Under the pieces are notes generated by a model. It was not told the origin of the DNA. It saw only the letters and a program-made list of their open reading frames with translations, and ran no database searches. Made by a program: the position numbers and the translations under genes. Positions 10,721 to 22,627 of a stretch of 64,000 nucleotides of DNA are shown here, in pieces. Source of the DNA: Cryptomeria japonica (Eukaryota; Streptophyta; Pinopsida; Cupressales; Cupressaceae). Position 1 is the first letter of the stretch. The number at the start of each line of letters is the position of its first letter. Where the stretch lies: contig NC_081407.1 of the NCBI RefSeq assembly GCF_030272615.1, positions 101,169,897-101,233,896 of the forward strand, in the 5' to 3' direction.

Positions 10721-11687
10721 ATTCACTTGAACATCAACACTCTCAATGATTCTCTATGTCCATTTGTTATAACATTTGTAGTCCTTACTCTTGGTGGAAT
10801 AACCAAGAAATATACCTTCATCACTTTTAGCCTCAAACTTGCTAATATAGTCACCTTTCTTAATAAAAAATTTGCTACCAAATATATTGAAATAACTAAC
10901 ATTAGGTGATCTACCACACTAGTATTCATAAGGAGTCTTGTCCTTACCTCTTTTTACCAAAATCTTGTTCATTGTGTAGACAGTTGTGTTGACAGCTTCT
11001 CTCCAAAAAGTCTTCGCTACACCTCCTTTTATCAACATTGTCCTAGCAACTTCAACAACTGAATGGTTGTTTCTCTCTACAATACCATTCTGTTTTAGTT
11101 TCCTCATTGCATAAATTTGTCATTTGATACCATTTTCTTCACAATATCTAGTGAAATCCTTAAAAGTAAATTCTCCACCTTGATCAGTCCTCAGACACTT
11201 TATCTTCTTACCACTCTCCTTTTTAGCTAAGGCCCTGAATGCCTTGAACTTACTAAATGCCTTTGTTTTATCCTTCAAGAATGTGACCCACATCATCCTT
11301 GAGCAATCATCAGTGAAGATCATGAAATATCTATCACCTTGAATACTTTTAGTCCTTATTGGTCCATAGAGGTTTGTATGAACCAAATCTAATAGATGTT
11401 CCACTAAAAAATATTTTCTTGAAAGTTGAGGATGTCATCTTTCCCAATTGACATTCCTTACATAGAGAATTAACTGGTTTGTCCAACTAAGATAAACTTC
11501 TCACTGTCTTTAAATTACTCACTTTAAAAATGTTATCAAAATTTATATGACAAAATATCCTATGCCAAATCCAACTATCATCTACTTTAGCAATTAAATA
11601 GTTGTTTATTTTAGGATTCAGGTGAAACAAGTTACCTTTAGTCTAATTTCTAGTTGCAATCAGTTCACCTTTGCTTCCATACATTTT
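10721..11687 (-). pseudogene. pol: Copia integrase
   Basis: The GAG-pre-integrase/HHCC zinc region is at about 11440-11600 (WHRIFCHINFDNIFKVSNLK, then CKECQLGK). The core follows with LLDLVHTNLYGPIRTKS (about 11350-11400), FTDDCSRMMWVTFLKDK, CLRTDQGGEF and NGIVERNNH. Of the DDE triad, the first Asp (normally HTDLCGP) is Asn here; the second Asp and the Glu are kept. The C-terminal GIFLGYSTKSKDYKCYN motif lies near 10790-10830. Stops at about 11105, 10918 and 10755 break the frame. Confidence 0.9.
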
Positions 11688-11963
11688 TCACATACCATTC
11701 TTAAACTCCAATGAGTATCCTCTGTCATTGAGTTGGGCAACACTCAATAGATTATGCTTTAGACCTTCAACCCAGTAGACATCATCTGCACTACTCTTTC
11801 CATTAAGAGAAATAGTTCCCTTACCTTTAACCATGTAGGGTGAGTCATTACCAAATCTTACAACTCCACCATCAAATTCCTTCAAAGAAAGAAATTTGCT
11901 CCAATCACCGATCATGTGATGTGGACAACCACTATCAATGATCCAATCATCATAATTATCCAT
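11688..11963 (-). pseudogene. Copia aspartic protease
   Basis: WIIDSGCPHHMIGDWSKF contains the catalytic D-S-G triplet in the normal copia context, and the domain continues to KGKGTISLNGKS and LKHNLLSVAQLNDRGYSLEF. The domain is open for 91 codons, then ends in a stop before the pre-integrase region. It is adjacent to gag, separated by a single stop at 11964-11966, which decay could have produced. Confidence 0.9.
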
Positions 11964-12960
11964 TCATGAAACTAAAGCCTTCTGATTAGATGTTTCCTCT
12001 TTAGTGGCTACAAAAACAATGTCTTCATTAGCATCACCATCAGATTCCTCATCAGTGATACCACCATCAACTACAATAAAACAATCTCTTTTGCCTTTTC
12101 CCTTGTACTTCTTGAATTTCTCTTGCTTGTGCTCATTATCACCATTAGGACAGTTGGTAGCTATGTGTCCAATCTTGTTGCATGCAAAATATTTTGAAGG
12201 TAATTTACCTCTATATTTGTCGATACCTCTGGGCAACTGCTTGGCCAACAATGCTTCAAGCTCAACCAAACTGTCTTCATCATCAACTTCTCTGCTAGAT
12301 CTAGATTCATGACAGTGACTAACATCTCTACTTTTCCTCATAAATGGGTTAGAAACAAAATCTATAAATGTTGATTTAGATTTTTGAACACTACCATCAT
12401 AACCATTTAATTCAAAAGCAGTAAGCCTACCAATGATGGAGTCAAGGGTTACCTTGGTTTTGTCAATAGATTCCAAATCCTAAATGACTGCAACTTGGAT
12501 AGCATAGACCGGTAGAAGGGTTCTCAATACCTTACTAACCACTGTGGCATCTTCCACTTTACCACAAACACTCTTGATCTTACCTACTATCTCTTTTATC
12601 CTTTGACCATATTGTTGGATATTCTCACCTTCAACCATCCACATGTCATCAAACTTTCCTCTTAGACTTTCTTCCTTGGCAATCTCTTCAAGTTTCCTCT
12701 ATACCTCATATGCAGTCTCTAGACCATGGACATCTACATACTCTACATCAAACAAAGGATTGATAATAGCATCCAGTGCTCGATTATTATCTTGTTGCTT
12801 TTTTTTTCTAATCACCAGTCATAATCCCACTAGGTGTAGCATACTAAGTATTAACATGTTCTGAGTATTGATTTCCAAGACTCTTGATATAAATTTTCAT
12901 TCTATCACTCCATATCCTATAGTTCTCTCTATTAAACTTCGGACCTTCCTTCTTCATCAT
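11964..12960 (-). pseudogene. gag: Copia gag
   Basis: The N-terminal half (about 12480-12960) is recognisable though broken (YGQRIKEIVGKIKSVCGKVE, LRTLLPVYAIQVAVI). The C-terminal 170 codons are open: a helical segment, an acidic linker (DEDSLVELEALLAKQLPRGI) and a zinc knuckle YFACNKIGHIATNCP in which the first Cys has become Tyr. The same protein family occurs in copia A at 2517-3353, so the two elements are relatives. A stop at about 12480 and several upstream interrupt the frame. Confidence 0.85.
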
Positions 12961-13017
12961 GTTCTACAAGATCTTTACCTCAAACTGTTAGGCTTAGACC
13001 TTAGAGGACCTAAGAAT

Positions 13018-13029
13018 CTCTGATACCAA
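13018..13029 (-). other. Primer-binding site of the nested copia element
   Basis: In element direction TGGTATCAGAGATTC follows the 5' LTR by a few bases, matching the initiator tRNA-Met PBS of plant copia elements. Confidence 0.9.
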
Positions 13030-13030
13030 T

Positions 13031-14444
13031 TGATGGTATGATGAAAGAACAAGGATCCAGTCAACTACTAAGAGGGGGGTTGAATCAGTAGATAGAAAAA
13101 TTGATAAAATTCACCAATCTCAAAATTAATCTCTCAAAAGTAAACTTAGAACTATCAATGCAATATCACTATCAAGATAAAATTGTCAAGCTAAACCGGT
13201 TGACTGTTACAACAAATTAACAGTAAAAACTTGAAACTCACAAAAATCCAAGTACTTTTACTTGACGTAAGTAAAACTTCATTTAATATTGTTGTCAGTT
13301 ATCATGACTTATCAAAGTGGATTAAGTAGTTAAGAAAATCAACCATAGAGAACATAACCATAAAAATATTCACCACTTGACACAATATTTTTGACATGGA
13401 AACCCAAATGGGAAAAAATATGCTGAGATGATAATCATAAGATAACTATCTGAACTCTTCTGAAGTTTACCCTATTAGGAGCCAAGCCTATTAAATCTTT
13501 TACAAAAAGTCCTATTAAGAACAGATCATGTTAGGGACCACCCGATTAAGGAATTGACTATAATGCCTTGTTAGAAGCAATAACCTATGAGGAGTAACCT
13601 TTTTAAAGGATTTAGAATCCAAGCTAATGTATCATCTTGTTAGAGGATTTGAATAGCACCAAGCTTATTAGAGCTTACCCGGTTAGTGGATTTCAATCTA
13701 TTGTAATTGTTAGAAAATAATAGGAGTTTGTTGATCTATTTGAATAGCACTAGACTTGCTTGTTCAGATCCTTTTCATGCTCTTATCTGCCTTTACTCAT
13801 ATTGTAGATACATCATCCGGTTCGGAAACCACACACTCAACTAAAACTTTGCTTACTCTGAAACTAAACAACTCATCAACCTTATAAACAAATCAACTAG
13901 ATCGGTAACACAACAAAAAACCTAATTCACATAATGTTTACAAACAAGTCGGTTCAAGTATGACCATTGGATTACATAACAATCTCTACACATCATTCAA
14001 GAAAGCGTCGACCGCTCCTTGATCATCGTTTCATCGAGCTTACTAACTCATCATGCACTTTGCATTACATGCAGTATACTTGATCATTCCCAAGACAAAA
14101 AATGTTACCTCAATGTGCCAAATACACTTTGAAACTCTCTTCATACAATATGCATACATGTCATAATCATTACCGTTCACCATCATATCATAAACTAATA
14201 TAACCAATTCAACAAACTTAATGGGTTAGGGTTTATCAAAATAATAGGTAGGGTTTACCTGTTTAACACTCCAATACTTAGCAATACCAGTTCACTCCAA
14301 AAACTTACCTACTGGTTATAGTTTCCTTTCACTAGCTCTTCCTACCAGTTACAAAACAACATTACAATAATATCATTACCGGTTTAATTGACATCAATGA
14401 CAATATTACATCTCATTAATGCAATCTTCATGCAAATTCCAACA
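13031..14444 (-). mobile_element. 5' LTR of the nested copia element
   Basis: TGATGGTATGATG...TTCCAACA on the plus strand aligns end to end with 5648-7058. The PBS adjoins its inner edge and the TSD AAAGG adjoins its outer edge. The U5 motif is at about 13391-13427. Confidence 0.95.
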
Positions 14445-14449
14445 AAAGG
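14445..14449. repeat. Right target-site duplication AAAGG
   Basis: Exact copy of 5643-5647. The gypsy frame resumes here as KGPIGKHQEV. Confidence 0.9.
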
Positions 14450-15040
14450 ACCTATTGGCAAGCATCAAGAGGTTATCACAGAACTAATACATCCTCATTC
14501 TCAACTTGCAAAAGATGAATCAGGACTAGGATATGGCCAACATATCCAACTTGTACAAAATCAAGATCATTAAAATTCCCAAAGGAAAATAAATGAGACA
14601 TATAACGAGGAATTATGGAGAGAGGTAATACACCAATCAGCTAAGAAGACAAACAAATAACAAGAGGATGAAGAATATGAGAAACAAGAAGAGGAGCTCA
14701 CTATTCAAAGAGAGGAAGCTTCCTATAAATGGATACATCATGTAACAAGACTTGATAAAGCTAAATCTGAGCCACAACATGAAGAGGAACCTATTATTCA
14801 AAGGGAGGAGACTTCTTATGAATAAATCTAAAGAGTACAAACAAGAATAGAACCTGAATCAATACAAGCCAAAAAACTTGTATTGATTATCAGTGACCTC
14901 TTCTTACCATACAACATTCATGTTAGATTCAGTGGGGTAACTTTAGATGGTGATTCTGAAATAGATTCCAATGAGTATGAATGTGATACTTGTTTTGATG
15001 TCATTGAAGACATTGAGGTGGATCCAATCCATACATATAC
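14450..15040 (+). pseudogene. Gypsy protease-RT spacer with G-patch-like motif
   Basis: The frame interrupted at 5642 continues as GPIGKHQEVITELIHPHSQL and KDESGLGYGQHIQLVQNQDH, the glycine-rich G-patch-like motif found in many plant gypsy polyproteins. From about 14575 onward the frames break repeatedly, though acidic repeats (EEEL-, EEASYKW-like) remain. The last codons before the solo LTR (EVDPIHTY) continue at 16349. Confidence 0.7.
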
Positions 15041-16343
15041 TGATGGTATGATGAATTAATAAGGATCCAGACAACTACTAAGAGAGGGGGTGAATCAATA
15101 GATAGAAAACAAACTAATCTTTCACCAAAATTAAAAACCAACTCATAAAACAATTCCTTAACTAATCAGTTCAAACACTAAACAATAAACTATAACTGCA
15201 CTTACAAGTTTACGAGTTAACTAATATAACAAAATAACAATATAACAAATATAAAACATCAAACCATTTTACCAAAACATGAAACCACTTTACTAACAAT
15301 AGTAAAAGAACATTTCATATTACTATTGGCCATCTTAACATAGCTAAGTGGCTTTATCACTTAAGTAAATTAACCATATCAAAAATATAACCACAAAAAC
15401 CATTCACCACTTGACACAATGATTTTGACGTGGAAACCCAAATGGGAAAAACCACTATGGGGATGAATACCCACAAGTATTCTAAACTCTTCTCATGTTC
15501 ACCCTTTTAGGAGCCAAGCCTATTAAAGCTTTACAAAATGTCCTGTTAGGAATAGATCCTGTTATAGAATGCCCTATCAAGGGATTGACTATAATGCCCT
15601 ATTAGAAGCAATACCCTATTAGGAGTAACCTCGGTAGAGGATTTAAAAATCCAAGCTAATGGATCACTTGGTTGGAGGATTTAGAAAACACCAAGCCTGT
15701 GAAATCTTACCCTATTAAGGGATTTAACTGTTTTAATTGTTAGAGAACAACAGGGTTTATGCTAATCTGGTAAATAGCACTATCTGCTTGATCAGATCCT
15801 TTTCAACACTACAACAAAACAACTCATCAACCTTATAGGAAAAACAATAGGTCGATAATACATCACAAAACCTAAGATCTAATAGAGATTACAAATAAAA
15901 ATCAGTTCAAACATGACCGTTGGATTACATAGCAATCATTGCACATTATCCAAGACAACCTCAACCGCTCCTTGATCACAACTCATCAATACCTGTAACT
16001 AATCACGCGGTTTCCACTTTCCCAAGATAAAATAGTTATCTCTATGTGCCAAAAACACTTTGAAACTCATCACATGCAACCATGCATATGTGGCATAACT
16101 ATCACCTATCACCATTTGTTCATAGATCAACACAAATCAACACAACTGATTCACCAAGCTCCATCGGTTAGGGTTTGGCACATCAATAGGTAGGGTTACC
16201 GGTTGATCTCCTTACTTCTTAAGGAATACTAGTTTCTATCACTTGCATAACTACCGATTCCAAAACAACATCATTGCCAGTTACAATTGAAATCAATAAC
16301 AATACTTAAACTTCATAATGCAATCTTCATGCAATATCAAACA
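15041..16343 (-). mobile_element. Solo copia LTR in the gypsy spacer
   Basis: It starts TGATGGTATGATG and ends ATATCAAACA, flanked by exact TATAC duplications at 15036-15040 and 16344-16348. It is related to the LTRs at 5648 and 13031 (same ends, same U5 motif at about 15424-15461, same repeated CCTGTTAGG-type motifs) but clearly diverged. No internal region is present, so it arose by LTR-LTR recombination. The gypsy frame reads through once it and one TSD are removed (DPIHTY then TPIPSEGQGLRPR). Confidence 0.93.
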
Positions 16344-16348
16344 TATAC

Positions 16349-16802
16349 ACCCATACCTTCCGAAGGACAAGGTTTGAGGCCTAGATTATTTAAATTTGGA
16401 CCACTACATATCTATGAGGCTAGTGAGAACGAGAAACATCAATACAAAATAGAAAACATCAAAGAGAGTACCATTGAAAACCTTGATACAGTCATAGAAT
16501 TTGATACATCCAATGACAACTATGACAATGTCTCCATCATGACTCTTAAAGCAGCAGACCTTGACCCACCAAATGATTTCATACCTCTCATATATCTTGA
16601 ACTTATAGATTGGGAACCACCTGAACACATTGAGATACCAACCTTTCAAAATGATGATGCCATTATCCAATACCTTTCCTTAGTCAACCCAAAAACATGC
16701 TCCACCAGTGAATCCCATAATGATGTATGCAATCAGTAGAGTGCCAAGTCTCTTAGTTGCAAAATGAACATCAAAAATTGATCTAATGGCAAAAACCATT
16801 TA
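16349..16802 (+). pseudogene. Gypsy pol spacer upstream of RT
   Basis: Open for about 130 codons (PIPSEGQGLRPRLFKFG, DLDPPNDFIPLIYLELIDW) with acidic composition, as in the variable segment before RT in Tat elements. It has a stop at 16737-16739 and frame disruption to 16802. No enzymatic motif. Confidence 0.65.
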
Positions 16803-17700
16803 ATGGCAGTATTAGATCATAAAAAGGTAAAAACAAAGGATGTATCCAATGGTGAAAACATCTTTCAGGTGCCTGAGGATGTGATACTTAACACTCTTCC
16901 TAAACATTATCAGGATAGATCTCCAATTTTGATTGATCCAACTCAATCAATCAATATCGGCACTGAGATAGTAGCAAGAACCATACATCTAGCAGAATCA
17001 TTAACGGAACAAGAAAGACTTAACTTTGTCAAATCCTTGAAGGAGAAGAAAACCAATTTTGCTTGGTCTTATGCAAATATGCCAAGGGTTGATCCAGATC
17101 TTATCATGCATCACTTATCTATATCTACTAGAGCTAAACCTGTCAAACAAAAACTAAGAAAGATGAACCCACTTGTCGCCATATTGGTTAAAGCGGAGCT
17201 GAAGAAGTTACTAGATGTCAATTTTATCTGACCTATAAACTATACCAAATGGAACTCTAACATTGTGTCAGTATCTAAACCAAATAAAAGCATCAGGATT
17301 TGTATAGACTTCAAGGACCTCAACAAGGCCTATCCAAAAGATGTTTTTCCTCTACCAAGCATCGATACAATTGTGGATCTCATGATAGGACATACAATTC
17401 TATCACTCATGAATGGTTTTTCAAGCTACAACCAAATCAAGATAGCTCCAGAGGATTAGGATAAAATTGTATTCACATGTCTGTGGGGTACATATTGTTG
17501 GAATGCCATGCCTTTTGGTTTGAAAAATGTTGGTGCGGCCTATCAAAGAGCAATGACAACAATCTTCCATGACATGATGCATACTTTTATGGAGGATTAT
17601 GTCGATGAATTGCTAGCCAAATTATTCACAAGAGTAGGCGACTTGGACATTCTTGATAAAATATTTTAGAGACAAGCAATTCAATGTCAAATTAAATACT
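16803..17700 (+). pseudogene. pol: Gypsy reverse transcriptase
   Basis: The approach to RT (LTEQERLNFVKSLKEKKTNF, AWSYANMPRVDPDLIMHHLS) leads into the finger and palm: RICIDFKDLNKAYPKDVFPL, HTILSLMNGFSSYNQIKIAPED, TCLWGTYCWNAMPFGLKNVG and the active-site box MEDYVDELLAK near 17595. The box reads YVDE rather than YVDD, replacing the second catalytic Asp. The Asp of the LMDGFSSYNQI block is Asn (LMNGFSS). Stops lie at 17229 and 17457. Both Asp changes and the stops make the enzyme inactive. Confidence 0.9.
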
Positions 17701-18429
17701 AAAAAGTGTGTTTTCGGGGTCACATCCAAAAAAATATTGGGCTACATTGTATCAGAAAAAGGCATCGAGGTGGATCCCACGAAGGTCCAAGCTATCATGG
17801 GAATGCCACCTCCAAATAACATTAGTTAGCTATGATCTCTTCAAGGTAGGCTACAATATATTAGAAGGTTCATTGGTCAATTGGCAGACAAATGTCTCCC
17901 ATTCAACCATCTAATTCATAAAAATGTACCTTTTAGATGGGAGGACAAGTGTGCAAAATCATTCCATCAACTGAAGAAATATCTAATGAATCCACCCATT
18001 TTGGTGCCACCTATAGCGAGTAAACCACTCATTCTCTACATATTAGCAACAAAAGTGTCATTGGGGGCATTACTAGAACAAATCAACAAGAAAGGAAAGA
18101 GCCATCTATTACATAAGTAGGACACTTAATGACTACAAAATCAAATACATGTTCATCGAAAAAGCTTGTTTATCTATGGTGTTTTCTTCCCAAAAGTTGC
18201 AACACTATATGTTAGCTCATACTATCAAGCTAGTAGCAAAGATTGACCCACTAAAATACTTACTCAGTAAAGCTGCTCTCACAAGGAGGTTAGCAAAATG
18301 GGTCATGATCCTAAGTGAGTTCGACATTCAGTACATGGAACAAAGGGCTATCAAAGGACAAGCAATAGAAGATCAACTAGCTGAAGCACCCCTACCAAAT
18401 AAACATCCACTATAGGTGGAATTTATAGA
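17701..18429 (+). pseudogene. pol: Gypsy RT thumb and first RNase H
   Basis: Across three frames the sequence reads CVFGVTSKKILGYIVSEKGI, IGQLADKCLPFNHLIHKNVPF, PILVPPIASKPLILYI and LAKWVMILSEFDIQYMEQ, AIKGQAIEDQLAEAP. That is the RT connection followed by the Ty3-type RNase H up to its end. Frameshifts lie near 17705, 17790-17830 and 18115-18150. Confidence 0.85.
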
Positions 18430-18890
18430 TATAGATGTACTCACTATTACACCAAATTAATGGACCCTATACTTTTATGGATCCTATATGTAGCATGGAT
18501 TGGGTGCTAGCATCTTGTTTGTTACTCTAGAAAGACACACAATTTTGAGATCCTATAGGTTGATGTTCCCATGCACCAATAATATCACTGAGTATGAAGC
18601 TCTAGTGACAGGTATCAAGATATCCATGGAGTGGAAAATCACATAATTGAAAGTTTATGGGGACTCTCAATTAGTTATCAATCAGATCAATGATGACTAT
18701 AAAATAAAGGGCAATAAGTTAATGCCCTACAAATGCATGGTGGATGATTTTAAGAAATACTTTGTACACATCACATTTGAGAAGATTCCAAGGGTAGACA
18801 ATAGAGCTGTTGACGCAATGGCCACCATTTCCTCACTCCTACAAATTCCAAATAGAAATAATCATTATAAATTCTTGGTGGAGTAATTGT
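18430..18890 (+). pseudogene. pol: Second (archaeal-type) RNase H of the Tat lineage
   Basis: After the first RNase H a further domain reads FPCTNN then ITEYEALVTGIKIS and LKVYGDSQLVINQINDDYKI, ending FEKIPRVDNRAVDAMATISS. This tandem RNase H arrangement identifies the Tat lineage. Three acidic sites can be followed: the Glu of EYEAL, the Asp of YGDSQLV and the Asp of DNRAVDAM. The first catalytic Asp of the expected FDGS is Tyr (FYGS, about 18473). Stops lie near 18495 and 18645. Confidence 0.88.
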
Positions 18891-19059
18891 TTTCCCCTGC
18901 ATATGACAATCTAGAATCCCAAGTCATCTGTTCACTGAATGGTTCTAATTCACCCCTTTATGGAAAGATATATACCCTCTTGAAAGACAATACCCTTCCA
19001 TGAGACTTATCTCATAACAAAAAATGCATCTTTATATGACAAGCAACCTGCTATACCTT

Positions 19060-20212
19060 AACCACTGATATGCTTTATTGCAGAGGTCTTGATGGTACTC
19101 TTCTTCGATGCCTTGATCAAAATGAATCTAGCTCTATCTTACATGAGCTTCATGAAGGTATTTATGGAACACATTCCAGTGGTCCTACTCTTGCCAAGAA
19201 ACTTCTGAGGATTAGATATTATTGGCTGAAAATGGAAAAAGAGTTCTACTAGTTTTCTAGGAAATATCCTAAATGTCATATTCATGGAAATCTTATACAT
19301 GCACCAGCATAGTAGCTACAACCATTCAATACATCATAGCCTTTTTTCTAATGGGGACTCAACCTAGTAGGAAAGATTCATCCTTCCTCCTCAAATGGAT
19401 ACAAATTTATCATCACAGGCATTGAGTACTTCACCAAGTAGATTGAGGCAGTTCCATTGACTATAGTGACTGGTAAGCAGATAGCTTCCTTCATTCTAAA
19501 CTACCTCATATGTCGCTACAACATCCCTAGTTCTATTGTCACAGATAATGGATGACCTTTCAAAAATCAAGATGTAGATGAACTTTGTGAGCGATTCCAT
19601 ATCTAGCATCACTTTTCAACACCTTACTATCCACAAGGGAATGCCCAAGCAGAGGCCTCAAACAAAATAATCTTGAAGATCCTCAAGAAGATAGTGAATG
19701 ATGCTAGTAAAGATTGGCATGTCCAACTTAATCCTGAACTTTGGGCCTATAGAATGAGTATTCTCACACCTATAGGAGCTACACCATACTCATTGGTGTA
19801 TGGATCAAAAGCTATCCTACCTATTGATGTAGAGATTCCATCACTTTGGGTATCATTGAAAGGCCTCATTCCAGATGAGGAGTATCGATTCAACAAACTA
19901 CAAGAGTGAGAGCTACTAGATGAATGCCGACAACATTCCATTGATCATCTCAAGGCATATCAGCAATGAATGTGTCAAATCTACAATCACAAGGTCATCC
20001 CAAGGGCATTCAAAGTTAGTGACCTAGTCCTAAAGGAAAATCCTCGAAATCAACAAGATTGAGAAAAGAAGGGAAAATTTGAACCCAATTGGTTGCAACC
20101 CTTTGTCATCATATCGACTTATGAATCAAGGGCATATTAGTTATCAACTTTAGAGGGGGACATTCTTGATAAGCTAACCAACAACATCCATCTAAAAAAA
20201 TTCTACACTTGA
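19060..20212 (+). pseudogene. pol: Gypsy integrase and C-terminal end of pol
   Basis: The zinc-binding part includes LHELHEGIYGTHSSGPTLAK (HH) and YPKCHIH (a partial CC). The core has GLNLVGKIHPSSSNGYKFII, IVTDNG and YYPQGNAQAEASNK. The first catalytic Asp (normally WGLDLVG) is Asn; the later Asp and Glu remain. The frame then runs through WAYRMSILTPIGATPYSLVY, and the extreme C-terminus LEGDILDKLTNNIHLKKFYT ends at a TGA at 20210-20212. About eight stops are spread over the domain. Confidence 0.9.
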
Positions 20213-21290
20213 GTCGTCCAATGCACGAATCAAGCAAAAAACCAAAAAATAAATTAAAAAAATCATCACTAGGGTGAAAACCTGGTAAATAGGTGCCCTA
20301 TGGCACATAAAATAAAAATTAAAAAATAAAGAAAATACCCAAAAAAATTGAAAAACAAATAAAAAAGTGCAATAAAAACAAGTGAAACCCAACAATAGGC
20401 TCTATTTGTGATAGAGCAGCCCCTCTATCTATCGGTACTTGCATCATATCTTTGGCTCCATCTAATCTAAGCCCATAGCCATCGCATAACACTTATACAT
20501 TCAACATTATCTTGGACATATTTAGCATAGTCGTTGTCCCTGATTATCTGAATTAGTTATCTAAATCATATCCCATGATGGCTTGATGATTAGTGTACAT
20601 ATCCATATCGGAGTAGTATCGACAGTAAGGGGCAAAATTTTAACCTTGCTGGGGGCATCTCGCCTTGTGGGATTAAACAATAAACCAAACACATAGTAAG
20701 ACAACAAGGATCAGAACAACCAACAATGACCATAGAAATGCAAGAAGGTTAGGCATCAAGGACATGAACTGATTTCAACTGAACAAAAGATCTATTTGCA
20801 ATATTTTTATTTGACAAGAATACATTTCGGATAGCATGCATACTTAATTATGGTTGTTAATTTTTTCTTATCATATCTCCTAAGAAACTCAAGGATGTCT
20901 CCAATACTAGAGAAGCAAGGAAGGAATGTGATGTTTTATTTGTCTGTTGTTTGGGAGTGAAGCCTTCTACTATGCAAATTTGTTTAACGACATGATCCGG
21001 TGGCATGTCACTGAAGACATTTCAGATTTTTATAGGACTAAGGTTAACTCTTGTCTATTTTACACAAGCAACACTCAGGTCAACTTGGTTCAATTATACC
21101 TCGATGCTTGTGTTGTCTTGCAATATCAAAATCCATGTAAGTTACACTCAGGCCATTATGAGTCAATTATACCATGACACTTGTATAAACTTTCAACAAA
21201 TCAAGGCTCGATGATGAAAAAATGGAAGCACTGGCAATTTGATCAAAACAAATGACAACATTGAGAATGAGAATGCATATCATATTCAGA
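20213..21290 (+). other. Proximal 3' untranslated region of the gypsy element
   Basis: It begins with an A-rich stretch, then GGGTGAAAACCTGGTAAATAG near 20273, a phrase seen after pol in plant gypsy elements, and a second G-rich spot GCTGGGGGCATCTCGCC near 20650. No coding frame is supported, and the short plus-strand open stretches at 20947-21214 look accidental. Confidence 0.5.
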
Positions 21291-21935
21291 TTGCATTATC
21301 ATTTTCATTATCATTTTAATATGCATTAGTTTCACTATCATTATCATTTTCATATCATGTTAATTTTCATTAAATTAAATTATCATTATAAGTGCACTAT
21401 AACTAATCTGCAATAAGTGCACTATAACTATCATCATCATATCAGATTAAGGTTGCATTTACATTGCATTATCATTTTCATTGTCATTTTAATCTACATT
21501 AAGGTGCATTATCATATGATGTTGATTTTCATCATGGTTAAGTTGCATTATATTACATTATCATAGCTCATCTCATTTCATTTACGAGTGCATTAGTTGC
21601 ATTATAAGCATATCATTATCATTTCATTGCACATCACATTTTCAAAATACATCTCATATCATTGCACATCACATTTTCAAAATACATCTCATATCATTGT
21701 ACATCTCATTTTCAAGATACATCTCATATCATTATCATTTTCATCACACATCTCAAAATACATCTCATATCATTATTTTCAAGATACATCTCATATCATT
21801 ATCATTTACATCTCATTTTCAAGATACATCTCATATCATTATCATTTACATCTTATTTTCAAGATACATCTCATAGCATTATCATTATCATTTTCAATCA
21901 CACATCTCATTTTCAAGATACATCTCACACCATAT
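21290..21935 (+). repeat. Tandem CAT-rich minisatellite in the gypsy 3' region
   Basis: 21290-21600 is a simple CATTATCATTTTCATT pattern. From about 21620 to 21935 there are about eight imperfect units of 26-51 bases built on 'cattttcaagatacatctcatat' (two near-identical units start at 21626 and 21662). Open frames through this array are a by-product of the repeat. Confidence 0.85.
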
Positions 21936-22627
21936 CATATCCTAATCATATTGCATTCATCTTGCATCATCATTGCATCTCATGTCAATGTACATTCACA
22001 TACATGAGCATTACATATCATATCAAAAGAACATTTTGCATGATAAATGACACCATCAAAATCATACAAAAAGTCCCAAAACATGTTAAACACATTTACA
22101 TCCATGGACATACATGCATTGCATTTAACAAAAAAATGACAAAAATGCATTCATTCATATCACTTGCAAAAACATATAGTTAAGCATGATCATCAAAACA
22201 TCTTGAGCATATCACCTGCAAAATATATAGATCGTAACATCACATCATCACACACATCACCTAGGAAATCATCTACATTATCAAAGTAAAAATCATATAG
22301 ATCATGCATATCATATAGCTCATAAAGGAATCTATAATATATAGAAGCATATCTAGTATAATTTCATCATGCACATGTGTGACCCATGCTGATCTAAAAG
22401 AAAATCAAAGATATAAGTTAGAAGAATCATCAGTGAAACAATAAATTTCTAAAGTCCCTAGATATCATATCAATAACAAAGTCTATAAATCAAGCAACAT
22501 TAACATCTATCAATGAATCAATGTGTATAATATCAAAGAGATCAATAAAAATACAACAATATCCATCTCGCAGGAATCATCAGAGAAACAATTCTTTGTG
22601 TATAATAAAAAAAATGGTACATCATCA

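Larger units (their letters stand above)
5648..14444 (-). mobile_element. Full-length Ty1/copia element, nested in the gypsy element
   Basis: Two LTRs of about 1.41 kb (5648-7058 and 13031-14444) flank a minus-strand internal region with gag, protease, integrase, RT and RNase H in copia order, plus a primer-binding site and a polypurine tract at the expected ends. The 5-bp duplication AAAGG brackets it and the interrupted gypsy frame resumes at 14450. Without the solo LTR at 8397-9903 the element is about 7.3 kb. By eye the LTRs differ at roughly 22 of the first 290 aligned positions, so it is old. All coding domains carry stops or lost catalytic residues. Confidence 0.95.

Noticed and set aside
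12004-12312. Plus-strand frame of 102 codons
   Set aside because: It is the complement of copia gag at 11964-12476.
21597-22183. Two overlapping open frames of 136 and 173 codons
   Set aside because: They translate the CAT-rich minisatellite in two frames; composition is His/Ile/Ser repetition with no domain.
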